Shown here one piece after another: positions 41,001-52,400 of a stretch of DNA of 64,000 nt (positions are counted from its first letter, which is position 1; each line of letters opens with the position of its first letter). The DNA comes from Plectrocnemia conspersa (lineage: Eukaryota; Arthropoda; Insecta; Trichoptera; Polycentropodidae), in assembly GCA_009617715.1 (NCBI GenBank), contig VTFK01000074.1:806001-870000 (forward strand), read 5' to 3'. A program made the translations under genes and the position numbers. The notes beneath the pieces are model-generated. The model was not told the DNA's origin. It searched no databases and was given only the letters and a program-made list of their open reading frames with translations.

Positions 41001-41563
41001 TTCAATTGTATGCAGGATGCAAAGGTATTTAGAGCGACGAAGGAAGCAGGAATAACGACAGAGAGATAACACGAAATAAACGGCTTTTTCATAGTACTCG
41101 TATTTAATATTTGGCTATAATTATTTAGATTACTTTTTGTATGTATCTATGTTTATTTTTCGTTATATATATTCATAAATTATTAGTTTTTTATACATAT
41201 TATATAAAAGAAGACATGACTGAGATTGATCCTACAATGCTATTTTCTTTTTGCTTATTTTAAAAGAGCTGTAATTAAAACTAATTTTCTTATTTCTTCA
41301 TTAGCTTAACATAGGAAGAGAGCTATAATGTAAATATGTTTTAAATGCTCACTTTATTTTTCATTGTACATAATAACATACTTCACTAAATTATACATAT
41401 GTATGTACAAAAAATGTAAATCATAGCACATTTACATTTTTGTAAAATTTTATCTTTATTTTTCAATGCTAATTTAAAAAAAATTAAATTTTACGTTTTA
41501 TTTTTCAGACCAACTGTTGACACTGCCATTGGAAAGCGTTCAACGTTAACGGCGATAGGTTGA
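34825..41563 (+). CDS. ATP10: Class V P4-ATPase (ATP10-type phospholipid flippase), 5'-incomplete gene
   Basis: Join of exons 34825-35029, 35306-35498, 35796-36091, 36154-37637, 38824-39061, 39131-39221, 39281-39432, 39498-39621, 39691-39953, 40020-40207, 40283-40426 and 41509-41563. All introns are GT-AG and phases agree, giving 1143 residues plus TGA. P4-ATPases use ATP to move phospholipids from the outer to the inner membrane leaflet, usually with a CDC50 partner. Numbering from the first whole codon, visible motifs are the actuator DGES (51-54), phosphorylated Asp288 in [14 protein letters not shown] (500-503), KGAD (568-571), TGDKPET (687-693) and GDGANDV (819-825), followed by a multi-span C-terminal membrane domain. 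A proline-rich insert (about 426-460) sits in the N/P cytoplasmic region. Motif wording and the [15 protein letters not shown] block fit ATP10 (class V). The protein lacks M1-M2 and the N-terminus, which must lie upstream. Family call is firm; the exact paralogue is inferred. Confidence 0.
35306..35498 (+). CDS. ATP10: ATP10 exon b: actuator domain end
   Basis: Acceptor ATTTTCAG ends at 35305 and the donor GT is at 35499. It encodes [20 protein letters not shown] through [13 protein letters not shown]. The last Gly codon is split (phase 1) and completed by the next exon to give YAGHETKAM, a conserved P4-ATPase junction. Confidence 0.
35796..36091 (+). CDS. ATP10: ATP10 exon c: M3 and large outside loop
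   Basis: Acceptor AAAG ends at 35795 and donor GTAAGT starts at 36092. It encodes [20 protein letters not shown], a hydrophobic span ([17 protein letters not shown]), an outside loop with an NVT glycosylation sequon, and the start of M4 (FWIFIIVLQ). Confidence 0.
36154..37637 (+). CDS. ATP10: ATP10 exon d: M4, P-domain and N-domain
   Basis: This largest exon (1484 bp) is bounded by TTTTTTTTAG ending at 36153 and GT at 37638. It carries the end of M4 ([12 protein letters not shown]), DKTGT (Asp codon 36322-36324), a low-complexity Ser/Pro-rich insert (about 36736-36838), [49 protein letters not shown] and [20 protein letters not shown]. The frame stays open past the donor to 37755, so intron retention would add a short unrelated tail and a stop. 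Codon use is less AT-biased than its surroundings. Confidence 0.
38175..38410 (-). repeat. Palindrome-rich repeat family P, copy 2, in ATP10 intron
   Basis: Contains TTTTCACTGGTAGATATATA and TTTTCACTGGTGAAAATATA, then TTATCTGGCAGGTGC and CCATACATAGTAATACATAC. This order is the reverse complement of the copy at about 55860-56020, showing both orientations exist. Confidence 0.
38419..38572. mobile_element. Foldback element M2, short copy in ATP10 intron
   Basis: Starts GCGCAAAAACAATTATCATT and ends with ATAATTGTTTTTTGCGC followed by AAAATTCGGTTTA. The middle has AGCAATAAAATCGTG and a small hairpin AACGCTC-GGTAAT-GAGCGTT. It directly abuts the family P copy. Confidence 0.
38824..39061 (+). CDS. 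ATP10: ATP10 exon e: P-domain
   Basis: Acceptor TTTTAG ends at 38823 and donor GTAAGT starts at 39062. It encodes [20 protein letters not shown], then [16 protein letters not shown] and [17 protein letters not shown], the conserved P4 block before the hinge. It follows a 1.2 kb intron packed with repeats. Confidence 0.
39131..39221 (+). CDS. ATP10: ATP10 exon f: P-domain Mg-binding motif
   Basis: Acceptor ATGTAG ends at 39130 and donor GTATGC starts at 39222. It encodes [20 protein letters not shown] then [17 protein letters not shown] binds the Mg2+ needed for phosphorylation. The final Gly codon is split, phase 1. Confidence 0.
39281..39432 (+). CDS. ATP10: ATP10 exon g: hinge and M5
   Basis: Acceptor TTTTAG ends at 39280 and donor GTGAGT starts at 39433. 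It encodes [40 protein letters not shown] and FYKNA, the class-typical hinge leading into M5. Confidence 0.
39498..39621 (+). CDS. ATP10: ATP10 exon h: M5-M6
   Basis: Acceptor TTTTCAG ends at 39497 and the donor GT is at 39622. It encodes [40 protein letters not shown] and a split Gly. The [10 protein letters not shown] motif is typical of P4-ATPase M6. Confidence 0.
39691..39953 (+). CDS. ATP10: ATP10 exon i: M7-M8
   Basis: Acceptor TTTTTTTTAG ends at 39690 and donor GTGAGT starts at 39954. It begins [20 protein letters not shown] after joining. Two hydrophobic spans follow ([12 protein letters not shown] and [19 protein letters not shown]). Confidence 0.
40020..40207 (+). CDS. ATP10: ATP10 exon j: M9-M10
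   Basis: Acceptor TTATTTCAG ends at 40019 and donor GTAATA starts at 40208. It encodes [20 protein letters not shown], then [20 protein letters not shown] and IALAP, two further membrane spans. It ends in phase 2 (split Arg). Confidence 0.
40283..40426 (+). CDS. ATP10: ATP10 exon k: basic cytoplasmic tail
   Basis: Acceptor AATTTCAG ends at 40282 and the donor GT is at 40427. It encodes [20 protein letters not shown], the basic [12 protein letters not shown] and [12 protein letters not shown]. It ends in phase 2. Reading through the donor meets TAA within two codons, so unspliced RNA would make a near-full protein lacking only the last residues. Confidence 0.
40427..41508 (+). other. Last ATP10 intron
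   Basis: 1082 bp intron, GT to TTTTTCAG. It holds the 21-bp minisatellite at 40630-40822; the rest is AT-rich without recognised features. Confidence 0.
40630..40822 (+). repeat. 21-bp minisatellite in last ATP10 intron
   Basis: About nine diverged units with form TCAGAATAAAAATATCAAAT. Examples are TCAGAATAAAAATCCAATGG, TAGAATAAAAATATCATATG and CAGAATAAAAATATAGGACG. Confidence 0.
41509..41563 (+). CDS. ATP10: ATP10 exon l: terminal exon
   Basis: Acceptor TTTTTCAG ends at 41508. It encodes [17 protein letters not shown] and the stop TGA at 41561-41563. Phase matches exon k. It is the least certain exon because it is short and lies 1.1 kb downstream, but the frame, pyrimidine tract and stop agree. 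Confidence 0.
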
Positions 41564-42149
41564 ACATATTGTTATTACAAATAAGTGTTTGGTTTATTTA
41601 TTGATTTATCAATAATTGAACTCCGATTCGATTTTCTCATATTGAAAAAATCAATCCCAGTTAAATGTTATAATATATTTAAATGCGTATACATTTGTTC
41701 GAAAATAATGACAGTCGTATGCGAAACGGGTTCTACACCCAGAACCTTTGGGAAGAAGAGCCGTTGATAACAAAGCCATGTAACTAAATTTGTTGTCAAT
41801 CTGAGGGAAAGTTAATAATTGATGAATGTTTAAATATACTATGGTGCTTGTAATATGTTTCATACTCTACAAGGCTTAGCCATACCAAATATAATGCCGT
41901 GTGATTATACCTCGATCCCTTTCAATTAGGCTGTGATTTCTGTCCTAGGCATAGTGTTTTTTATTTTAACGTACGAGTAAGTGTAAATATGTTTATCTGT
42001 AATTTATTTACATTATAAATGTGCATTGTAAAATGTCTGGTATTTGTGGCGTGGTATCAAAGAGTCAATTTTTTAATTTTATGTAGTAGTTTGGTTTTCA
42101 TTTATTTTTTGAGTTGCTCTTGAAATTTAAAGAATTAATTACACAGCAC

Positions 42150-42155
42150 AATAAA
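42150..42155 (+). terminator. Candidate polyadenylation signal for ATP10
   Basis: AATAAA lies about 590 bp after the ATP10 stop codon. A second AATAAA is at 42523-42528. Which one is used cannot be told from sequence. Confidence 0.
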
Positions 42156-43499
42156 AAGGATCTTGTGATGTTGGATGAAGGTTAGGTTAGATTGACAGTT
42201 GGGACCAATATTGTATAGAATCAAGAATTTGTGAAGCTATTTTATAAATTGAGTTTTGTAAATAATATATATGAACGTTGAATATTGGAAAAAAGACTGC
42301 CGAATCAAACTTAAAAAAAAACATTTTTAATGTTTCCACCTTTTTTAATTAAAAAAATATTAATTGGAAATATTTAGATTGTTTTTTTTTCGTTTATTAT
42401 ATTATAGTAGATAACCCTGACCATTTGAATATACATTTCACTTAGTCTTAAGTGGATGATTTTGTACTATCGAGAACCAATTTTATATCTGCAAGATTTG
42501 ATTGTATTATATTTTAATTCCCAATAAAGTCAAGAAAAGTATAATTTAAAATTAAAATTTATATATAAAAAAAAACGAATTATTGAAAGCATATTGTGTA
42601 AAGTTTTCGGTGATGATTAACAATAGTGAAAGTATGAAAATATATTTTTTAAATGTGATCTATTAATTAATATAAAAGGGTAGTTTTATAAAAGTGACTA
42701 TATGAACATATATTTCATAAATTTAACACCGTAAACATTATTTTATGAAATGAAATATTAGCTACGTCTGTAATTGAAAAAACGTGTACTAAACTATTGT
42801 TAATTATTTTTTTTAAATAAAAAATCAAGTTCTTCTTTCCTTTCATCTGTTTTTATATACGAGGCTTTAGAATTAAGACGGACTTGAAAAATTACAAAGT
42901 TACCTATTGTGCCAATGGGTTAATAAAAATATATTATTAAAAAAATCTATGAAAAAACATTATTTTGTATACTTATTGTGTAAATAAATCTAATCTGTCT
43001 ATGTTGAGAGTCGTTAATAGATTACATATTTTCTTGAAGTTATTTATTTCTATTTTTCTATTCCTAGTTATATATATATATACATAGTTAGTATTTGAAT
43101 ATAATAAATTCTAAACGAAAATATTGGACACGTTTTATTTACTTTTTAATAATTTTCTTATGTATGTATATGTATAATTTAACTCGTCTATACATTACTT
43201 ACAAGACTTATTTGCATTTTGTTTGTTTTCAATGTTGTACAGGGTTTAAAGACCTTAATTATCGTAACACTTGTGAAGAAAATCGCTGAAATATGTAACA
43301 TTTCGTGTCGTGAGTTGCCTAGATAAATTGAAATTTATTGAAGTTAATAAAAAAAAGTTGTTTAAAAATAACTGACTTTTATTTATTATATACATATATA
43401 ATGTCTTAATTCATGTGAAAGTCGCAAAGATCTACAAATGATACCAGCCGCAGCACATTCATTGTACTTAATTTACAAGATAATGTAAATGTAAATAAT

Positions 43500-43650
43500 T
43501 TATTAGATTATCCAGTTGAATGTGGGTCTGCTGTCTCGAAGTGTCACATCTTTTTTTTTCTCTGGCGAATCACAGCAGTGGACGTTGGTGGGCCAATTGC
43601 ATCGCTCATTATTCAACCAAAGAAATATGTTTGTGTCCTAAAATGAAACT
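43500..43650 (+). repeat. Repeat fragment related to R1
   Basis: TTGGTGGGCCAATTGCATCG, then CAACCAAAGAAATATGTTTG and AAATGAAACTTTCG. The block TTGGTGAGCCAATTGCATCG at about 63709-63728 is its partner. Confidence 0.
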
Positions 43651-45301
43651 TTCGAAATCGTTAATGCAAGGGATAGTCACAATAGCAGTGTTTATTGCAC
43701 ATTCTTTACACACAAAAGGGTGCTTACGAGTGGTTAATGGGCTAATAGGTAGGTGGTTTGTGAAATATACAATTATTACGCATTGTGGTATTGAATATTA
43801 TCTTATATTGCTAGACTATTGTCTGGCGGGTTGCTTATTTCACTTTCATAATGTTTGAAATGGTCGTTTAAATGACCTCAGCGTTAACGGTGCAGCTGGT
43901 TGGACTCTTCACACAAAATAATAAATAGAGAAGAAACTACTAATTATCTAGTTGAATTTTTAAGTATTCTGATTCCTCAAATTTAGTTTTTATTTATTAT
44001 GACTAAAAATACAGTACATATTTATTATTAGGTACGATAATATTAAAATAAGAAGGCATATCATTAGCCTAAAATAACCACTGCACTTTCAATATGCATT
44101 AAAGTATTGCAGTGCATTGCCATTCATCTATATATGTACATATCTCTTCTCAACTGGGTCAGACACACCGAGTATTAATATCAGAGTACATTGCAGTAGT
44201 TAAAAATTACCAGTATAAGTGAACAAAATTATACTAATTCTAGAGATGAGTTATGAATCAGCACCTTAAAATTGAAAGAACGACTTATTGATGCATTCCA
44301 GATGATATTTTTTTTCAAATTGAAGAGGCAGGTCAATGGTTTTACTCACGGTTTCACTTATGTCAATGCTAAACTACCGTTGCTAAACTGGAAAGGCGTT
44401 ATTTTAACAGATCAGATGTTACGTCGGACGCGGTGGCAGGACGTACCCGTTAGCATCGGCGTATCAATATGCTCCCTGCTCAAAATTTCTTAAGATCGGC
44501 GAATCGATTTTGAATTAGTGAAACAAAGCTGTGTGAATAATGTAGCGAGTGATTTATACACTTGATATATCAGGTGCACTTGATCACATACGGTATCCGG
44601 AAATAATATGTTTGTGGCTGGCACTATAGAATCGGCAAGATGCTTCATGTTCGGGCATAGTGGATAAAATACTTAATAGGATATATCGAATTAAAAGACG
44701 ATTCACGAAGAGCAATATTTATTATATATTAACGGTACATAAAGTGTACATCCATATACGTATATATATATGTAGAGTAGTAAAGAGTTTGTACATTTCA
44801 TGTTGTAAATCTGTAAATTTGGAAAAAATGGAAGATTATTCAGTCAAAAAAATGAAGTCAAAATGTTCCGAACACATAATCATAGCATTTTTAAATATAA
44901 CATTTATTCGAGACTACTTGTATATTTTAGTGATAAGTGTTATTTTTTATGATAATGATTGTGTAAATTAATTAGGAAACTGTACGTGTAAAATATAAAT
45001 ATTGTAGAAGTGTTTTTTAACATCAACCGGTACGTTGCTATTACATATATGCATTTTGTATTTTGAATCAGGATCACTTTCATACTTTATCAACAAGCTT
45101 AAATCTATTTAAATCTTATAAATCACATCACTCATTGCGACTAGAGTTCAATCTAGGTACAAGATTTGTAAAGCCTCAGAGTAAAATTAATTACTTAAAT
45201 AAGACCCCTTACAAGTAAGTATAAAATATGATTAATAGTCAAATTGTAATATATAATACAAATTAAAAAAAGATTCACAATGTATATTTTTTTATATAGA
45301 G

Positions 45302-45729
45302 CAGTGGTTCTCAATGATTTTAAATTGTATATACATCGCTAGATAGCGTTTGTGATAGTCTGTGTGGCCAGCACAAAGAAATAGACAATGTTGGAGCCAA
45401 TTATGATTAGCAATTAGTATTGTTATGTACAACTAGGAATGTGTCCTTTATCTATGTATCAAATTGTATATTGGTTGTAGTTAGGTATATAATGAAGTAA
45501 TGAAGTTTGGATTTACTAGTGGAATTATCTTACATATTTGTTTTGTCGGGACTAATCATTATCGTTGTCTCGAAATAAGACTTGTTAAAAAGTCATAAAA
45601 AATAGTGTCACAGATAAAAGATCAGATGTCCTTTAACGGTATCCAGCAATAGTACGGAATTTCGCTACAGCATGAACACAGAATACAAAGTAAACATTGA
45701 CACGATTTTGAATAGTTTGAGAACCACTT
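45302..45729. mobile_element. hAT-like non-autonomous element
   Basis: The left end CAGTGGTTCTCAA (45302-45314) is matched at the right by TTGAGAACCACT (45717-45728). CAGTGGTTCTCAA is a common hAT terminal motif. I see no clear 8-bp target duplication and no transposase. Confidence 0.
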
Positions 45730-46084
45730 TTTTGGTATCCATAAGTTCAGGGGTCCACGTATAGCATACGCTAAAATGAAAATTGCACCCTGTATTTTGA
45801 AATACCGTGACATATGTACTAATTAAAGTATTCCTAAAGTATAAGTGTTTTGTTATTAGGTCCAATACTTGAAGATAGTAACAGTCTTGTACCTTATGTA
45901 AGACAGTGAATAAACATTTCACTATTCTACTAACTATATCACCATTTAATAAACATTAATTTATGCTTTCAATTGATTCTAAATTAATAAAATCAATTTC
46001 AAGCGAATATAAGTATTTTTATATATTTATTACATGTTAAAGTTGAACCAGCAACTTTTTAAAAATACTTTACATTCATCATAT

Positions 46085-46094
46085 ATTTATTTAT
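46085..46094 (-). terminator. Candidate polyadenylation signals for Syt12
   Basis: On the minus strand two overlapping AATAAA hexamers lie about 55-60 bp after the stop codon, a good distance for 3'-end formation. Confidence 0.
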
Positions 46095-46147
46095 TAAGCG
46101 CTATATTGTTTATATTTCACTAATAAGCGATAAAGTAAATTATCAAT

Positions 46148-46465
46148 CTAAAGTTGCGGCCTTCTCAAAGTGTGCCACATAGACACCGGTTTCCTAAGCG
46201 AAGATAGCATCTGATTCCAATGGTTCCCCGGTTTTCCCTGAGCGTTATGATATAAAATTACATGACCGATTTTTTGATGAAGGCTTATGTCTGAATAATC
46301 TATTCCAATCGGAAAATATACTAAGGTGATGCGCAGTTCGATAGAAGACAATAAATTTGGTGGTACGCTAAAGATGAAGGCCTCGTTGAAAGTCGGACTA
46401 GTTTCGCTCCTTTTGATCGATGATCGCTTCTTGGCAACTTTCTTACCATTCTTTTGTAAATATAC
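46148..46465 (-). CDS. Syt12: Syt12 exon 7: C2B end and stop
   Basis: Acceptor TTCATAG precedes 46465; stop TAG is at 46150-46148. Encodes VYLQKNGKKVAKKRSSIKRS (polybasic strand), SPTFNEAFIFSVPPNLL, KIGHVILYHNAQG and HWNQMLSSLRKPVSMWHTLR ending RPQL. The C-terminal WH motif is a synaptotagmin hallmark. Confidence 0.
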   Translation of the reverse strand, partial: VYLQKNGKKVAKKRSSIKRSETSPTFNEAFIFSVPPNLLSSIELRITLVYFPIGIDYSDISLHQKIGHVILYHNAQGKPGNHWNQMLSSLRKPVSMWHTLRRPQL

Positions 46466-49400
46466 CTATGAAAATATTTATATTATTAATAAATTTTAAT
46501 TAATATATTATATGTATATTATTAATAATAAAAATACCTTGAAAAATATGTTATAATCCGTTGGATCAGGAAGTCGGCGAGCTCTCGTTATGATTAATGT
46601 AAGTCTTTCAGCAGTTGGCAAGTACGATAGTGACAGCATGAGTTCACCAAATTTAACAATTCCCTAAATAATAAAAATACATACATATAATAATGTGTGA
46701 AGCATATATGTATATGTATACTCTGGTTGATCTAAGAATGTATTTAATACAACCAAAGTTCCGTATCAACAGGTGAGACTGCATTTTCAAGTTATTATTT
46801 CATTAACCTGCACGACCGAAAAGATTTTAGTTATTTTGGTAAAAAATGAGGCTTAAAATGCGTGCGTGGATAGTGATACATTCTTAAATAAACCTGTGTG
46901 TTTAGATAATATTATACAATTAAGTGTGGTGTTTAAATCAGCATCTAAAATATAACCGTTCGACCCTGATTGTGTTTCATTTCGTTTGCCTGTCTCACAA
47001 AAAAATTTGCAAATATGCCACTAGCAGCGATATATAATATTTACAGTAAATTTTGCTTTAAATTTATAGAGCTATGCAATTTTATTTAAAATAAAAAAAA
47101 ACAGATAATTAAAAAATATAATTATCGCATCGTAAACGAATAAAAAAATAATCTGTAAAGTAAGCTACGTGATATAAAAAATTGTACCATAGATCAGCCA
47201 GAGAACAAAGAGTTTATGAAGTTCTTACTGGATCCAGCATACTGATACTATGATTTAAGTAAGAGTGATGTATAGCGCAACATAAACGCAAAACATACTT
47301 CGAATTCGATTGTTCTTTGACGAACCTTCACAAATGGTCGGTTGGTGGGTGAATTATATCTTGCCGGCAGACTCAGAGAAACTGTTTTATTTAACACTGC
47401 ACTTGCAGGACGACCTAGCCAGCTGAGATCCTATCTGATATACGTTTACACACTGCACATATACAGCTTTACTACAACCGACGTTTTCGGTCAATATATG
47501 TTATATTTTAATAATGCAAAACGTCATAAATAAGTGAGAGTTTATTTATTTGTTAATAATGATAAGGTAAAGTTTATAGTATAGATTAAAAAAATGTCTT
47601 TGTTTGTGATTGAAACATGTAACGAACTACTCCAAAAACAAGCTATACTTGCCTTAATTAATGTTAAAGGTGATCAAATTTTCTTTTACTTAAGATAATA
47701 GACAAAGATAAAACTACTTGTTATTCGGTTGAGTGCATATTTTTTTGAAAACCCTAGTGGATTATCGTATCAAAACGCAATAGTCATTTTATACCGCTGA
47801 GGAATTTGGATCCACAGATTTGGAACACAGTTGAATGTGAGAGAATTTAATCCATATGTGACTAAAAAACGAAAAGCTTTAAACAACCACGACAATACAT
47901 AGTTTTATGCCTGCAGTACAATCTCTGGAAGTTGCCCAAACCGAAATTACAACTGAAGTCGGCCGAGACCTACGACTTCGAGTAAGCAACCACACTGCCG
48001 CAAATTTCATATACCGTCCGGACGGCGGCCGTGAATGACATCCAGACGGCGGCTTCTGTCACGTACAGCTGGCATATTTGCGCGCGATCGAAAAATGTGC
48101 TAAATAATCGCAATTTTTAAATTGTCATGTTATTAAAATTACGCTACCGATAATTATAAAAGTTTGCGTGGGCACTCATCAATACAATATCAGTAAAAAC
48201 TTTTCGGTCTTAAATATTCAATTTACGCAAAATCTTTGTCGGCTTTTGCAAAATGCCATAAGGCATAAAAATTATACTTCAGAATACGAACACCACATCT
48301 CTGACTATCCTAGAATTTGTCGCCATCGATTCTAAATAATAATTCGTTATGGTGTGACATTTATATAAACCGATCTAGGAAAATACATAAGGATATTCGA
48401 AACGATTTTTTTAACAAAATCAAGTACCACTAATTATTTTTTAATTATTTAATTTTATATGAAAAAAATATAATAAAGATATCTGTTAGAAGAATATACT
48501 ATCTAAAATATAATTAATTCATTTTGGTGCCCTAAAATATTCAAAGATGTCAGTAAGAGTCTGTTGAAGCCCCCGATAAGCATGTGGTATTATAACTTGA
48601 CCACGTGACCACGATGCAGCGCTCGACATGCGTGTTAACCATAGGACGCCTACGCGCATACTGAAATTGAAGCGAGCTACTCATTCTATCTCAGTTTGCA
48701 AAACACCATATCATTATCTCTCTCACTTTTGTCACTTAACACGCGAGAGAGCGAAAGGGGAAGTATCTCACCGCTCGCGCTCGATAGAGTAGCTCCGACT
48801 TCGGTACCTTTGACTTCGGTCCTTTTGCCGACAACGTTCGGAAGCGCTCGAAGCTGGCCAAGTCGACTGAATTACCCCCACTTTACCTCCCGTTCTCGGT
48901 AACCTCGGATAACTTCTGAGAGATTTTAGAGCAGGCAGAACCAAAGTTGACCGAAGTAACCTACTATAACTTCCAGAGAGTGTAGTGCAGGCATTAAGGA
49001 CAATCGTTTGAAGTGACAGGAATTTACTATCTATATGTGTAGGCAGATAAGATAACTATGTTAGTTGGTTTGATATTTTTTTATTACAAATCTGAGCATC
49101 TTGATTTGACAGGTTTCTTTAATGCATCATGATGGCCATTCATCTTTAAAGATTTTTTTAATTGAGGTTGAAATTTTTTTTTTTTTTGAATAACTACTAT
49201 TTAAAAAATTGGATCTGACTAATCTATTTTTAAAATTAATTTCTTGACGATAATATTAAAATAATACAGTTTTATAAACTGCCTTGTAGGTAGTTGCTGA
49301 GTACATTCAATTTATTATTCAATAATACAAAAAGGAAGGTTTGGAACGCTTTTGTCTATGGTACAGAAGGATATGATGTAACTGGAAATATAACACAGAC

Positions 49401-52400
49401 GAAACTGAGATAGAAAGCTAGTAAATTATTAAAAAAAAAGCACTATAATATTGTAGCGACAGTTTTAAAATACTGCAAAAGTTACGCCAATAAAAACAAA
49501 CATTTATAATTATTCAAGTGCCCAAATAATATAATTGTGCATTGAGGTAAGTATTAAAAAATACCTGTCCGGCATCGGTAAGAGTCAACCAAGTTGTGAC
49601 TGGTTGTTTATATGAACCAGCATCTTGCAGCGATAGTTCAGCTTCTCCGATCAAAGAGCATGATTCATTTTCAGTGTTATATACATGAAAGCACAGCCTC
49701 TTATTGCTCTTTCCAATGTCAACTAGATATGTTTCATTATAGCTTGGACAATTTGTTCCCCTGCAAATCTAAAAATAATAAATCGGTTAAAATATCATAC
49801 AATATCAAAGATTTATTTATATATTGCGCTTGTTTCATATATAAAGTTGGGTTAAGTGGTTTCTAATAATAATATTCTAAAATTAACCAAACACGAAGCC
49901 CGATATTGATTCATATTCAGTGACTTTAATCCTATTATTAAAATATTCGTGTACTAAATAGATTTGCCCATTTTTTATTTATTCGTTATAAATATTTAGT
50001 GGATTATTTTGAAATTTTAATATATTTTAGTGCGTGTGTCAATTGTGCTATTTTATTGTTTTGCGAAATGTATCCTTTTATTTTTATGCAATTTAAAACA
50101 ACCTCGATGATTTCAACCAATAACCGACAAATAAAACAATAAAAAACACTTTGTAATTGCCGAAATTCCAAAAAAGTCTTATATTTATGAGTTATTATTG
50201 TGCAACTGTAGACTTTATAAATGTCTAGTATTGATTTTTATATATTTTTTCAGTAAAAAATACTTTTTGTATTAAATATACATTTTTAAGTCAATAATCA
50301 GGCGCGTACGGTGAGATAGTGCGCTACATGCGTTCCGTACGCTCTTATAACTCACTCACTCTTGTCACTTAGCACGCGAGCGAGTGAAAGGGAACACATC
50401 TTACTGTACGCGTCTGGTCAATATATGTATATGTATGTGCCTTATTATATTAATATTCATTTACATTACGAATATATTCGAGTATTCAAAAAGTCAAATT
50501 TTTAGAAAGCATATTCGTATCTCGTTATGGTTTTTATTTAATTTATTTTAACACTATTAGTTCATAAATAAACTAGAAAAAATTTGGTAGTATCAGTTGT
50601 GAGTAACACTAATAAAATAACAAGGTTTCAAGCATAATAAACGAGCTGATGAGTGGATAATGCGGATGAAAATTTAGCAAAACTAGATCTAAATAAGTTC
50701 TTGCTTTATTTTTAATTATCTTGAAGACTAGTAAGCAATATACAAACCTTGGTTTTAAAATGTCCACCTTTATGCTCTGGCGATAGAAAAATTTCTACAT
50801 AAGTATCCGGACAATCGCCGAGTAAACTTCTAGCTTCAATCACATTTACAGCTAATAACGAGTCATTACTATTGATTCTGAAAAACAATAAAAATCAGAA
50901 TTATAATATGTATATTGTAGTTCTGTAGAAATATTGTATTTGATAAGAAGAATGAGGCTTATATAATTTTAGTGACGTTTTATTGATTGATCAATCAGGT
51001 AGCTTTTATGCTTAGATTTATTACATTGTATTGAATTCAAGTAGTTTCATTAAATCAAAAGGAACAATTGCTTACACAGTGATTTGATTTCAAAATTACT
51101 AATTAATTCTATGCAAGCAATACTCTCAATGGGCTGTAGATTTCAACAGTGCTACAATAAAGACATATTTAATATTGCGATAGTGACTATCGAACTACCA
51201 TAACAGCATACAGTTAGTACAATAAAAATGTGAGCCTATTAAAATATATATAAAAAAAAAACACCGAAGATTCACCATTATAATGCACCGGTTCACACCG
51301 CAAATTTATTATATTAACTTTAAATGTCTCTTTTGGTTTTCAAGAATAGTAAAACTTTTGGCATGATATTTTAAATAATTACTATACCTGAAACAACGTA
51401 AAGATAAGCATAGCTGTCCAGTGACAGAAGGCAGTGGCGATTCCAACGGGCCTAAAGATGTATCAGAGCTAACCGAATCGCACGAAATGGCTCTCCTGAA
51501 CCTTACAGTCGAACCACTACTGGCAACTGCAGGAGTGTCATCGTTTTCACAAATCACATCGTCGTAACTCAGCTTTCTGAGTGATCCCGAGCGGCTAACA
51601 ATATTATCACTTTGATTATCACATGCGTTTGAAAGCTCATTGTATTGCGGTTCAATATTAAGCTCGTTTGATGATGCAGCATCTTGAGAGCTAAACGGAT
51701 TGCATTGGCCGCTAGTGTGGAATGGATTAGTACTCTTATACTCCGGTTTCTTAAATATGTTCAGATTGTTTCTGGTCATCCAGTCGTTTCCGTCACCATC
51801 TTCCAGAACTATTATTTCGTCTAAGCGCTTCGATTCGGGTATCACTTGTGAATTGATGCTTTCAACCTTGCTAGATGAGATGATTGACTGCGTTGTGGCT
51901 GTGCTAATATTGTAATGGTAAAACGAATCAACTTTTTCGCGTTGTTGTTCTACGTTTTCCAGGCTTGAAATGGACTGTTGATTGTTGATCTTTGTCTCTC
52001 TACAACATGCAATATTAAGTTAAATATATTTTATTATAAAAATATTTTAAAGTACATACTTTGGTAGTGTAGCAGGAGCTGGCCGTAACGGTTGCGGTGG
52101 TATTGCAGTTTCTTTGATTGGAAATATTACCATTGGGTATTCAATTTCTACTAGTTCAAATTTGTGGCTGTTGTCTCTGCCATAATCATCCATTTCGGAT
52201 TTAATCTGAAAATTGTTACAAATACTAAGTATGTTATAAATATGAAGGCATGCGTGTGATTTTTTGCAAAATGAGAAGCTCTTCTATGGCTACACTCCGT
52301 TCAAGGTCATGGACAATTTAACAAATGTTTTTTTATAAATTTATTGTAAAAATTCCGTTACAACGTAGCATGCTTCAACACAACAAACAAGTACTAAATA

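Larger units (their letters stand above)
41564..46147. other. Tail-to-tail intergenic region
   Basis: AT-rich DNA between the two convergent genes. It contains the ATP10 polyadenylation candidates, a repeat-family copy at 43500-43650 and a hAT-like foldback at 45302-45729. Open frames here are short, lack family motifs and appear random. Confidence 0.

Noticed and set aside
41720..41770. T-arm-like GGGTTCTACACCC
   Set aside because: Loop lacks the TTCGA core and no other tRNA arms line up.
43520..43858. 112-codon open frame, plus strand
   Set aside because: Covers an R1-related repeat fragment; no protein family recognised.
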